Origin: CAJMSU01 sp964650315
GTDB taxonomy: Bacteria > Bacillota_I > Bacilli_A > RF39 > UBA660
Assembly: GCA_964650315.1 (NCBI GenBank)
Contig: CAZYQE010000014.1
Location: 1-15,074 of the forward strand
Length of the DNA: 15,074 nt
Direction of reading: 5' to 3'
The notes below the pieces were generated by a model. That model searched no databases, was not told the DNA's origin, and was given only the letters and a program-made list of their open reading frames with translations. The translations under genes and the position numbers were made by a program. Positions within the stretch are counted from its first letter, which is position 1. Each line of letters begins with the position of its first letter. Of the stretch, positions 1 to 7,816 are shown in pieces.

Positions 1-130
1 CTTTTTTATAAGTTAAAAAAGCATGATCAAATTCAAAACCAGTTATTTTTTTAACTTCTTCAAACGATAATTTATACTCATCTTTATTATTTTTTTTAAT
101 ATATTTCCATAATGGTTCATATTTACTCAT
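1..130 (-). CDS. Small conserved protein of unknown function, C-terminus cut by window edge
   Basis: The first 43 residues begin MSKYEPLWKYIKKNN and continue through a KLSFEEVKKITGF segment to DHAFLTYKK, where the window ends. This pattern (a short SKYEPLW-type start followed by a LSFEE(I/V) helix) matches a family of about 60-90 residue uncharacterised proteins that I recall from many bacteria, but no biochemical role is known to me. The ATG at 130 is preceded by a GGGAG ribosome binding site. The gene begins 24 bases after the stop of the GNAT acetyltransferase, with no terminator visible between them, so the two are probably co-transcribed. Confidence is high that it is coding, low on any function. 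Confidence 0.75.
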   Translation of the reverse strand, partial: MSKYEPLWKYIKKNNKDEYKLSFEEVKKITGFEFDHAFLTYKK

Positions 131-154
131 ATAATATCTCCCAACATCTTATCT

Positions 155-655
155 TCATTTCATTACTTTTTCGAATCTAAACATGCCATCATCTTCTTCA
201 TAACAATCTAATGGTCTATTATGATCTGGATGTTTTCCATTAAAATATTCAACTATATGAAACTTTAATCTATTAACATAAAAGTGAATATTTCTTTTAT
301 CAAAATATGGAGTACATGTTTCCCATACTTTAGTATTTGGATATAATTTTTCTATTTCTTTCCAAATCATTTGACCAATACCTTTACTTTGAACTCCAAC
401 ACTAACAAATAAGAAATCTAAATGATTATGATTATTTTCATTAATTGTGACAATTACTCCTCCTACAATTTCATCATTATCAATCATTTCATAAGCATGA
501 CTATTAGGATCTTTTAAATTTTCATTAATATCCTTATCTGGTAAGATCTGTTCTTTATCACTACCATATATTGATTCATATCCATATTGAAATGATTCTT
601 GCATGAGTTTTTTAAATTCTTTTATATCTTTATCACTTAATTTTATTAATTCCAA
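155..655 (-). CDS. GNAT family N-acetyltransferase
   Basis: A single-domain GNAT acetyltransferase of about 166 residues, predicted to transfer an acetyl group from acetyl-CoA to an amine. The fold signature is a DNDEIVGGVIV strand pair (the usual 'd..ivG...v' region), then LDFLFVSVGVQSKGIGQMIW, where Q-S-K-G-I-G is the pyrophosphate-binding loop (family pattern Q/RxxGxG/A), and a late YVNRLKFHIVEYF strand (family pattern FY...GF). The substrate cannot be told. I prefer the TTG at 655: an AGGTGA ribosome binding site at 661-666 lies at the right distance, and the GTG at 664 is inside that site. The gene has its own extended -10 promoter behind a terminator and is followed closely by a small conserved gene. 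Confidence 0.85.
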   Translation of the reverse strand: MELIKLSDKDIKEFKKLMQESFQYGYESIYGSDKEQILPDKDINENLKDPNSHAYEMIDNDEIVGGVIVTINENNHNHLDFLFVSVGVQSKGIGQMIWKEIEKLYPNTKVWETCTPYFDKRNIHFYVNRLKFHIVEYFNGKHPDHNRPLDCYEEDDGMFRFEKVMK

Positions 656-672
656 TTTAATCACCTATAATT

Positions 673-681
673 ATTATATCA
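673..681 (-). promoter_or_regulatory. Extended -10 promoter of the GNAT gene
   Basis: The minus strand reads TGATATAAT, a perfect extended -10 element (TGnTATAAT). It lies between the terminator hairpin and the AGGTGA ribosome binding site. No good -35 hexamer is visible 16-18 bases upstream, where the terminator hairpin lies, which is tolerated with an extended -10. The same nine bases occur at 10925 and 12471, with one change at 11508. Confidence 0.6.
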
Positions 682-685
682 TTAA

Positions 686-709
686 AAAGACCAGTTTTAC
701 CTAGTCTTT
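686..709 (-). terminator. Intrinsic terminator ending the eight-gene operon
   Basis: On the minus strand AAAGACTAG, a six-base loop GTAAAA, then CTGGTCTTT and TTTTT form a nine-pair stem with a U-tract. One pair is U-G on the minus-strand transcript but a C/A mismatch on the other strand, so the structure is built for minus-strand transcription. It is nearly identical to the hairpin at 11529-11552, differing at one base in stem and loop. Confidence 0.8.
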
Positions 710-730
710 ATTTTTTTATTAATTATTTTT

Positions 731-746
731 GCTTTGATGCAACTTG
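731..746. repeat. Junction motif, copy 1
   Basis: Plus strand GCTTTGATGCAACTTG. It matches the other three copies (11112, 11579, 12589) with one base missing and a few substitutions. The similarity to the 11579 copy extends further: both continue with minus-strand context TGTANTACAAG. It lies 21 bases from the terminator hairpin and 27 bases after the stop of the AMP ligase. Confidence 0.5.
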
Positions 747-772
747 TATTACAATAAAACTCGACCACAAAA

Positions 773-2176
773 TTAATGTTTTAATCTTGCATCGATTGAA
801 TCGTTGTAAATTGCATACGAAGATATTTTTTCATATTTGGGAACTTCTCTATTATATTCATCAACAATACTAGTATCTATATCATCTCTTACATAAATAT
901 TTACTGCTATTTTATCATCTTTAATATATGCTTTTACTTCTACAATATTACTATCTTTTTCTTTTATTCTATTTTCAATTGTTTCTGCATCAACATTTTC
1001 TCCATTACTAGTCACTAATACTTTCTTTTTACGTCCTCTAATGTATAGTTTTTTATCCTTAATATAACCTAAATCTCCTGTATGAAAATAACCTTTATCA
1101 TCAAATACCAATTTATTTAATCTTTTATTAGTATATCCTTGAAAAACATTATCACCTTTAACAATTATTTCTCCAATACCATTGTTGTCTTTATCTATTA
1201 CCTTAACATCTATATCTTCATATATTTCACCACTTGATTCTAAATCATCATGAAATGGGTAAGCCAAAGTAAAACTAGACGATGTTTCAGTCATAGCATA
1301 AGTCTGCATTAAACACATCTTTTTATCTTTAAATACTTTTCTAATTTCTTTTGATAATGGTGCTCCTCCACAAATAACACATCTTATGTTAGTACCAAAT
1401 GCTTTATCAATATTTTCTTTATAATTATTATATAGGTTATTTAAAACTAAAGGAACACAGCAAAAGATAGTAGGATTTGCTTCTAATAATTCTTTTGCAA
1501 TATTACTTGTTGAAGATGCTAAATATAGTCTATGACCCGTTACTAACGAATACATAAAGTGGCATATAGATGCATATGTATGATGCATTGGTAAAAACAT
1601 ATATGCATAATCATCATGAGTTAAGTTGCATCTTTTCTGTAATGAATTAAGGCCAGAATAAATGTTTTTTAAAGTTAATTTTACTCCTTTACTCTTACCA
1701 GTTGTACCCGAAGAAAACACTATTTTAGAAATAGCATTACTTCTTTTTACTTTTAAATTTAATAAATATTTAGTAAATGGATAATCAATATTTTCTATAG
1801 ACATAGTATTTATATTTAAATCCTTTGCTAAATCTTTATACTTATCTGAATATATTAACAAATCTGCTTTTATTTCTTTTATACCTTCTTCAATATCATT
1901 CTTTTTCCATTCCTTACAAAGAATAGTACTTTTACCTACAAAGAAAGTAATAGCTAAATCATATAACATTAGATTAATACTATTATCACTTAAAAGCATA
2001 ATAGTCTTATTTTTATAATTATTATCTAATAAATATTTAGCAATTCCTAAAGATTTTTCTATAAATTCTTTATATGTAATATATTGATATTTACCCGATT
2101 TATCTTTTTCGTAAATATAAGGATCATTTCTCCAATCATTATAAATTGTTTTTATTTGTTTATTTAGATTAATCAT
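773..2176 (-). CDS. Acyl/aryl-AMP ligase (ANL superfamily)
   Basis: A 467-residue adenylate-forming enzyme that would activate a carboxylic acid (fatty or aryl acid) with ATP. The ANL motifs are in order: VFSSGTTGKSKG (P-loop, about 153-164), YAMTE (293-297), YFHTGDLG (363-370) and the hinge RGRKKKVLV (380-388). It has no fused carrier domain and is on the short side. The C-terminus stops at about the place where the family usually has a conserved lysine in a 'GKxxR' context; here only DARLKH remains, so the second half-reaction may be altered or served by the Lys of RLKH. It is the last gene of the operon: its ATG overlaps the TGA of the acyltransferase by four bases, which suggests translational coupling. 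The GNAT neighbour is a natural partner that could accept the activated acyl group. Substrate is unknown; an acyl-CoA synthetase is equally possible. Confidence 0.85.
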   Translation of the reverse strand: MINLNKQIKTIYNDWRNDPYIYEKDKSGKYQYITYKEFIEKSLGIAKYLLDNNYKNKTIMLLSDNSINLMLYDLAITFFVGKSTILCKEWKKNDIEEGIKEIKADLLIYSDKYKDLAKDLNINTMSIENIDYPFTKYLLNLKVKRSNAISKIVFSSGTTGKSKGVKLTLKNIYSGLNSLQKRCNLTHDDYAYMFLPMHHTYASICHFMYSLVTGHRLYLASSTSNIAKELLEANPTIFCCVPLVLNNLYNNYKENIDKAFGTNIRCVICGGAPLSKEIRKVFKDKKMCLMQTYAMTETSSSFTLAYPFHDDLESSGEIYEDIDVKVIDKDNNGIGEIIVKGDNVFQGYTNKRLNKLVFDDKGYFHTGDLGYIKDKKLYIRGRKKKVLVTSNGENVDAETIENRIKEKDSNIVEVKAYIKDDKIAVNIYVRDDIDTSIVDEYNREVPKYEKISSYAIYNDSIDARLKH

Positions 2177-3249
2177 TTAACATTCCTCTCTAGTAGTACA
2201 TATTCATATTGATTAGTAATTTTATCCTCTCCATATTTTAAATTTATATTTCCATCTCTGATTAAAGCATTAATACTTGGTAAATTATTCTTTTTCAACT
2301 CTTCTGCAATAGAAAACGCTATTGCTTTTCCTAAACCTTTATGATTTCTATCTGCACCTAAATAAGGCATGATATATTCTCTAGGAAATCTTCTTTCATA
2401 TAAGATATGTAGTAAATGAAGTGGCTCTTTCCATGACAATTGATAAACTCTATTATAATAGTTAGGTATACTTATACAGAATCCAACTGCTTTCCCTTTA
2501 TAATATGCCATTCTTACCATATTCATATTAATTATCAATTTATATAAAGAGAATATTTTTATAAAGTCTTTTTTTTCTATTTTCTTAAAAACTGGAAATG
2601 TACTATATAAATCCATAATTAAATAATATATTTCTTCAATACATTTATCAAAATCTTTCCTTTTAGGTTTTACTATTTTATATCCCAGTCTAGTAAATTC
2701 ATTAAAATGAGCAGTAAATTTAGGATCATTATATGTTTCATCTACTCTTTCAAAAATATTAGATACATAATGCTCTATTACTTTGTATTTATTATCTTTA
2801 AACATTTCATAATAGTAATCTAAATTATATGGTTCTCCAGTATATGGTCTTTTATCAAATAAATTTATTTTCAAACGATATTTATTCCAGAAAGATGCAT
2901 CTACCGGTCCTATTATTCTTTTATATTTATTATCTTTAGCAAAACGATTGGCTTCATCAAATATCATTTTAGCTACTTTTTTATCTTTTATACATTCAAA
3001 GAATCCAATATAACATATCTCTTTATCTTCAGGATATTCAGTAATTATAAATCTTCCTACTACAGTATCTTCTTTATATATTAAATATTTATTTAATTTA
3101 AAATATTTGCTTAATGGATGTTTATCTAATAAAAACTTTCTTATAGTATCAGAATCTTCCATATTATTTTTTTTAGAATATAATTTTTTAGGTAATTCTA
3201 AAAAATCTTTTATATAGTTTTCTTCATTAGTAAATTTTATTATTTTCAT
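2173..3249 (-). CDS. GNAT-type N-acyltransferase
   Basis: A 358-residue protein larger than a single GNAT domain. The N-terminal part carries the segment GPVDASFWNKYRLK...PYTGEPYN (about 114-142), typical of the YghO-like acyltransferases that often sit beside AMP ligases. The C-terminal part is a GNAT core, with KGKAVGFCISIP (251-262) as the central strands and ADRNHKGLGKAI (299-310) containing the acyl-CoA pyrophosphate loop. By family and position I infer transfer of an acyl group, supplied by the adjacent AMP ligase, to an amino group, perhaps the ethanolamine amine produced by the operon's decarboxylase; the substrate itself is not visible. A strong AAAGGAG ribosome binding site precedes the ATG, four bases after the second dikinase. 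Soluble, no membrane segments. Confidence 0.8.
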   Translation of the reverse strand: MKIIKFTNEENYIKDFLELPKKLYSKKNNMEDSDTIRKFLLDKHPLSKYFKLNKYLIYKEDTVVGRFIITEYPEDKEICYIGFFECIKDKKVAKMIFDEANRFAKDNKYKRIIGPVDASFWNKYRLKINLFDKRPYTGEPYNLDYYYEMFKDNKYKVIEHYVSNIFERVDETYNDPKFTAHFNEFTRLGYKIVKPKRKDFDKCIEEIYYLIMDLYSTFPVFKKIEKKDFIKIFSLYKLIINMNMVRMAYYKGKAVGFCISIPNYYNRVYQLSWKEPLHLLHILYERRFPREYIMPYLGADRNHKGLGKAIAFSIAEELKKNNLPSINALIRDGNINLKYGEDKITNQYEYVLLERNVK

Positions 3250-3253
3250 ATTA

Positions 3254-5488
3254 TTACTCCTTTATTATTTCTATTTTACCTGTATTAGCATCCATTTTAA
3301 TATAATCACCTGTTTTAATTATAGTAGTAGCATCCTCTACTCCTACAATACTAGGTATTTTTATTTCCCTTGAAATAATCGCAGTATGAGATAGTATTGA
3401 ACCTTTTTCTGATATTACACCTTTAGCAGTAGCTAATAAGAATACCCATCCTGGATCAGTCATTTTAGTAATTAATATTTTATCTTTAGTATCATATTTA
3501 TTATTAATATTATCTATTACTAAAGCGTATCCTTCTATTACTCCATTTGAAGTAGGAGTTCCTTCTAATACATTTTTATTAACAACTTTTGCTTTTTTGT
3601 TAATGTTCATATGATGTTTATCAAACTCCTTACCAGTAAATATTAATCTTGAGTAATTAGGTAATTCATAATACATTTCATAATCATTTTTTCTACTAGT
3701 TACTAATTCTTTTAGATTGTATTTATTATAATTAAATACTTCTTCTAATTTTAAATAAAATATATCTTTATAATTATTCAATAACTTTTCTTTTACTAAA
3801 TTTTTACCAATAGAGGCCATCATACTTCTAACCATACCATAAATTCTACTTCTATTTAATCTTGAAATTTCTCTGTTTTTTATCCCAATCATTGCTTTCT
3901 TAGCAATTAAATTAGTTATAAAATCTAATTTAATAGGATTCTTTTTCTCTTTATTTAAACTATCATATATTTCCTCTAGCTTATTTAGATCTTTTCTATA
4001 TTCACTAATTTTATCCTCCAATAGTTTAGGATTAGATCTAAATGTTTCACTTTCTAGTTTTAATTCTTCTAGATTACGATCTCCATATAAATCTATATAT
4101 TCATTAAGTAATTTATTATATTCTTCTTTAGAATATTTATCTTTCTTATAAGCTAAACCTATCAAACTTTTTATTGGTTTTAAACTTTCTATATTACTTA
4201 TACCTGAAATATAATCATTTATCTTTTCATTAGATGTTTTTTTCTTTTTTAATCTTTTCTTTAATAAACCAGTATAAATAAATGAATATAAATCATTTAC
4301 TAAAGTAATATCCCATCCATCTAATACTTCGTTTTTTACTTTACTATAAATATTAATTATTTCTTTAGTAGATAAATCCTCTTTAAAATTATTTTTAAAA
4401 AAACTGTTTACTTCAATAAATTTATTATTTAACTTATTCATATTTTTAGATACTTTATTAAGTTCATGAATAGTAATAAAATATGTTTTTATTCTAGTAA
4501 AAAATGGAATTCTTATCTTAGTATTATCATAAGATTTATTCTTTACTCCTAACATATCTTGCCATATAGGTATTATTTTATTACTTAATGGAAGAAATTT
4601 AATTAATGTATACCAATTAGATATTTTATAATAAATTCTACCATTAGAAGATCCAACCATATTATTAAAACTATCATTATATTTTTCTACTAGTTTTTTA
4701 TTTTTAGTTAATCTATATGCTTCTTTTTTAAAGACATTAGTATAGACAAATTCTACAAATGATATAGTTAAAGGTAAACTTACATTAGGATAACTTTCTA
4801 CTATATTACTATTATCTAATACTAATAAGTTATCTGTACTTAATGTTGTGATAGGTCTTGCTTGAAGAATATAAATATCATTATTTTTAATAGCAAATTC
4901 TATATCTAATAATTCTCCAAATAATTTTTTAATTTTATTACTAGTATCAATTAGTTCTTCTATCAATTCTTTAGTTAGAAGATCTTTTTTACCTTCATAA
5001 TAATAAATATTATCAGTAGTATTATAGTAATACGTTGTAGTGTCTATTTTATCTTCTACTATATTATTACCTAAACCTTTTCCTACAGTAATTACTGCTT
5101 CATTTAGTAGCCCTTGTGGGTTAGCTGTAAATAATACTCCACTATATTCACTATCTACCATTTCTTGGATTATTACATCCATCTTTATATCTTCTATAGA
5201 TAGATTTCTTTTATTTAAATAATCAATTATATTTTTATTATTAATCGATTTAAAGCATTCTTTTACTTTTTCATTTATACTTTCCGGTTTTACATTTAAA
5301 TATGTATCAAATTGACCAGCAAAACTATTATCTAAATTATCTTCTAATTCACATGAACTTCTAATAGCATATAATCCTTTATATTTAGATATATCTATTT
5401 CTTTATCTTTATTTTCCCACTTTATAATTTCAAATTCTGGCACATTAAATTTATGCCTTTTTAACTTTAATAAATTATTTGCTTTCAT
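3254..5488 (-). CDS. PEP-synthase/rifampin-phosphotransferase-like dikinase (second copy)
   Basis: A 744-residue member of the pyruvate-phosphate-dikinase superfamily. It has an N-terminal ATP-binding domain (AIRSS at 41-45, VIIQEMV...SGVLFTANP at 105-124, and the DIEFAIKNNDIYILQARPIT strands ending the domain), a long helical middle region, and the swivelling phosphohistidine domain at the extreme C-terminus with SEKGSILSHTAIISRE (His701 the predicted phosphocarrier). There is no PEP/pyruvate-binding barrel after it, so it is built like rifampin phosphotransferase, not PEP synthase. The first ATP-domain lobe is shortened: the usual G-G-K-A.N-L motif at the start is not recognisable. Expected chemistry is ATP to AMP + Pi with phosphoryl transfer to a hydroxyl; related PigC/RedH-like enzymes use the same parts for condensations. 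Its ATG overlaps the UbiA stop by one base. Confidence 0.85.
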   Translation of the reverse strand: MKANNLLKLKRHKFNVPEFEIIKWENKDKEIDISKYKGLYAIRSSCELEDNLDNSFAGQFDTYLNVKPESINEKVKECFKSINNKNIIDYLNKRNLSIEDIKMDVIIQEMVDSEYSGVLFTANPQGLLNEAVITVGKGLGNNIVEDKIDTTTYYYNTTDNIYYYEGKKDLLTKELIEELIDTSNKIKKLFGELLDIEFAIKNNDIYILQARPITTLSTDNLLVLDNSNIVESYPNVSLPLTISFVEFVYTNVFKKEAYRLTKNKKLVEKYNDSFNNMVGSSNGRIYYKISNWYTLIKFLPLSNKIIPIWQDMLGVKNKSYDNTKIRIPFFTRIKTYFITIHELNKVSKNMNKLNNKFIEVNSFFKNNFKEDLSTKEIINIYSKVKNEVLDGWDITLVNDLYSFIYTGLLKKRLKKKKTSNEKINDYISGISNIESLKPIKSLIGLAYKKDKYSKEEYNKLLNEYIDLYGDRNLEELKLESETFRSNPKLLEDKISEYRKDLNKLEEIYDSLNKEKKNPIKLDFITNLIAKKAMIGIKNREISRLNRSRIYGMVRSMMASIGKNLVKEKLLNNYKDIFYLKLEEVFNYNKYNLKELVTSRKNDYEMYYELPNYSRLIFTGKEFDKHHMNINKKAKVVNKNVLEGTPTSNGVIEGYALVIDNINNKYDTKDKILITKMTDPGWVFLLATAKGVISEKGSILSHTAIISREIKIPSIVGVEDATTIIKTGDYIKMDANTGKIEIIKE

Positions 5489-6387
5489 TATATTTTACCT
5501 ACCAATAAATATATAACTACTGTAAGTAACATAGTTGACTCTTGTAGATAAGTATATATTTCTACTTTATCTACAATTTTATAACGAGTGGGATCTTTCA
5601 TGAATTGGATAAATTTAGAAATCATCCATGATACTAAAATAAATAATACTAATACTGATAATTTAGATAAGTTCCATACTAAAATAAAATTCGTAATAAT
5701 ATCCATAATAGTTACTATCATGACAAACTTAGTTGCTTTTTTATATCCAAATAATTTGGAATATGTAGTATAATCATTTTCATCTTTTGGAGCTTTAATC
5801 TTACGAGATACTTCCCAAATAAGCGCTGGAAAATACAAAGTAAACAAAGTCATAATAGTAGTTAGATTTATAAAATCTAATTTGTACTTTATGACAGTGA
5901 AACTAATTATATATAAATTAACAAACATTTGGACTGGATTATGTGTTACTAGTGCTAGTGGTAAAGAGGGTTGTATCTTAGATTTTTGAAAGAACCATTT
6001 GCTCATTAAAAATCCATATATATATAAAATTACAAAGAATATTTTATTATTCATAAATAACATGTTTAATACTAAAGCAATTAGTTCTATTATTAAACAT
6101 GAATAAAAAATATCTTTTCTTGTAGTAACACCTCTTTGAAGTGGTCTATCTGGGAATAGTTTTTTGTCTGTTTCATAGTCTTTTAAATCATCTGCTACTC
6201 TTAACCAAAGTAGGAATGCAAAGACAGTATATCCACCAATTAATTCCTGGTATGAAAAATTAAATTTAGTTATACCTTGATTTAGTAATACAATAAAATA
6301 TATTTCACTAAATACTATTAATCCCAACAATAATCTTGTGGAAAAAGGAAATCTTTCATGGTAGTATAAGTATAATCTTTTAAACAT
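5488..6387 (-). CDS. UbiA-superfamily prenyltransferase
   Basis: An integral membrane protein of about 299 residues with some eight or nine hydrophobic segments. The first aspartate-rich motif is LRVADDLKDYETDKK (about residues 62-76), followed by FPDRPLQRG (78-86), the diphosphate/Mg-binding pattern of UbiA enzymes. The second motif is EVSRKIKAPKDENDYTTY (about 192-209), an R/K-rich variant seen in a distinct bacterial UbiA branch. It should attach an isoprenoid (or, as in DPPR synthase, a phosphosugar) to an acceptor in the membrane. In an operon with CarS-like, PssA-like and decarboxylase genes it recalls the archaeal DGGGP synthase, but the acceptor is unknown. I use ATG 6387, with an AGGTGA ribosome binding site just before it; the in-frame GTG at 6396 is part of that site. 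It overlaps the decarboxylase gene by eight bases. Confidence 0.85.
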   Translation of the reverse strand: MFKRLYLYYHERFPFSTRLLLGLIVFSEIYFIVLLNQGITKFNFSYQELIGGYTVFAFLLWLRVADDLKDYETDKKLFPDRPLQRGVTTRKDIFYSCLIIELIALVLNMLFMNNKIFFVILYIYGFLMSKWFFQKSKIQPSLPLALVTHNPVQMFVNLYIISFTVIKYKLDFINLTTIMTLFTLYFPALIWEVSRKIKAPKDENDYTTYSKLFGYKKATKFVMIVTIMDIITNFILVWNLSKLSVLVLFILVSWMISKFIQFMKDPTRYKIVDKVEIYTYLQESTMLLTVVIYLLVGKI

Positions 6388-7210
6388 CTTTCTCACCTAC
6401 TTTTTCTCCTATTTTGACTACTGTTTCTATTCCTTTAGAACTATATTCTAAAATATCCTTATCTACTTTTATGTTATTAGCTAGTATTATAATAGTACTT
6501 CCTCCAGGTAGGAAATAACCTTTTTCTTCTCCTCTAGAGAATTCTTTTTTATTATAATTAATTATCTTACCTACTAGTAGTGCTCCTACTTCCATATAAA
6601 CTATTTTTCCAAAAGACTTAGTATTTAAAATACTATATATTCTTTCATTTTCTTTATATATTTTATATTTACTAGAACTATCACTTACAGTATGAAGTCT
6701 ACCTTTAATTCTAATAGACTCTTCTAATTCTCCATCATCAATATAATAGTATCGATGACAATCATCTAAAGATAATCTATATATAAACATATAACTATCT
6801 TTAAACTCAGTTAATTTATCATTAAATAACTCTTCTAAAGAGTATTCTATATCCTTTACTTTTACTCTTAAATTGTCAGTAATTTTATATACCAATAATT
6901 TAGCATCACAAGGGCTAGAAAAATCTTTAGAAAAGTTTATTTCTTTATACTTTCTTATAAAGAAATCATTAAAACTATTATATTTTTTATCTTCATATAA
7001 AGATAAATCTATATTATTTTCTTTTATAAATTTATTTATTTTTCTTTTACTAAATTTACTATTATTATAAATACCATATACTTTAGAAATAAATTTACTA
7101 GTAGCCATTCTAGTTAATAATTTACTTCTATATATTTTTTTTAGAGTATTTCCTCCAAAATGTTTTACTTCTTCTATTTTTTTTAATTCTCTATTATATA
7201 CTTTAGTCAT
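6380..7210 (-). CDS. psd: Phosphatidylserine decarboxylase-like proenzyme
   Basis: A 276-residue member of the PSD family, which removes CO2 from phosphatidylserine-type lipids to give the ethanolamine headgroup. The self-cleavage motif FLPGGSTIII (233-242) has Ser238 as the predicted pyruvoyl precursor. The other two members of the D-H-S set also look present: SSPCDAKLL (98-106; most relatives have SPaDG) with Asp102, and RLSLDDCHRYYY (145-156) with His152. An N-terminal NDFFIRKYK segment (81-89) is the usual FF.R entry motif. Length fits the short bacterial/archaeal type. Its start overlaps the PssA-like stop by one base with no separate strong ribosome binding site, so translation is probably coupled. 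The pair PssA-PSD is a classic PE-forming step; the lipid backbone may not be diacylglycerol here. Confidence 0.9.
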   Translation of the reverse strand: MTKVYNRELKKIEEVKHFGGNTLKKIYRSKLLTRMATSKFISKVYGIYNNSKFSKRKINKFIKENNIDLSLYEDKKYNSFNDFFIRKYKEINFSKDFSSPCDAKLLVYKITDNLRVKVKDIEYSLEELFNDKLTEFKDSYMFIYRLSLDDCHRYYYIDDGELEESIRIKGRLHTVSDSSSKYKIYKENERIYSILNTKSFGKIVYMEVGALLVGKIINYNKKEFSRGEEKGYFLPGGSTIIILANNIKVDKDILEYSSKGIETVVKIGEKVGEKDV

Positions 7211-7815
7211 TATAATACTATATAAACTACTGTAATTATAATAGCTAATACAATTAGAAGAAGTGATGAGATTAATCTTGGTTTTGGTATTTTAATTTTA
7301 ATAATAAATAGTATTGAAATAACAAACATACTTATTAAATATATAAAATTAAATATATTTTGATTTAGTATATATGATAATAAATAAATAATTGGAAATA
7401 AAAGTGCTGCGTAAGTTACAGGTAATCCTTCATAATACTTTCTTGGCTTATTCATATCTTCTGTAGTTATATTAAAATAAGCTAATCGTGCTACTCCAAA
7501 TAATACATATAGAATATATACTGGAATTGCATACCATTCATTTATTCCTAAACTTAATAAAATAATTATTGGAAAAGCTAAGAAGTTAACTACATCTATT
7601 AAAGAATCTAATTCTACCCCAAACATTTTTTCTTCTTCTGTTCTTTTACATCTACGAGCTACTGTTCCATCAAAAAGATCACATATTCCTGCAATCATTA
7701 AACATATTTGAATACATTTTACATTTATACCTTTATATATCAAGAATATTCCTAATATACTTATAGCTAATCCTATATAACTCAATATTACTGATTTATT
7801 CCATTTACCTATCAT
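7210..7815 (-). CDS. CDP-alcohol phosphatidyltransferase, PssA-like
   Basis: A 201-residue polytopic membrane enzyme of the CDP-OH-P-transferase family. The signature D-x2-D-G-x2-A-R-x(n)-G-x3-D-x3-D is complete: CDLFDGTVARR (45-55) and FGVELDSLID (65-74). About six hydrophobic segments follow the family layout, and the LPVTYAALLFP stretch after the second loop is like that of phosphatidylserine synthases. The reaction would be displacement of CMP from a CDP-activated lipid by an alcohol, most likely L-serine given the decarboxylase directly downstream. The upstream CarS-like gene is a candidate supplier of the CDP-lipid. It starts one base after the first dikinase, with AAAGG as ribosome binding site. 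An archaetidylserine-synthase-like role, or inositol/glycerol phosphate as acceptor, is possible. Confidence 0.88.
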   Translation of the reverse strand: MIGKWNKSVILSYIGLAISILGIFLIYKGINVKCIQICLMIAGICDLFDGTVARRCKRTEEEKMFGVELDSLIDVVNFLAFPIIILLSLGINEWYAIPVYILYVLFGVARLAYFNITTEDMNKPRKYYEGLPVTYAALLFPIIYLLSYILNQNIFNFIYLISMFVISILFIIKIKIPKPRLISSLLLIVLAIIITVVYIVL

Positions 7816-7816
7816 A

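Noticed and set aside
5040..5222. Plus-strand open frame, and a similar-looking one at 9684-9866
   Set aside because: Both lie opposite the conserved ATP-binding region of the two dikinase genes. They resemble each other only because the genes they oppose are homologous; neither has a ribosome binding site.
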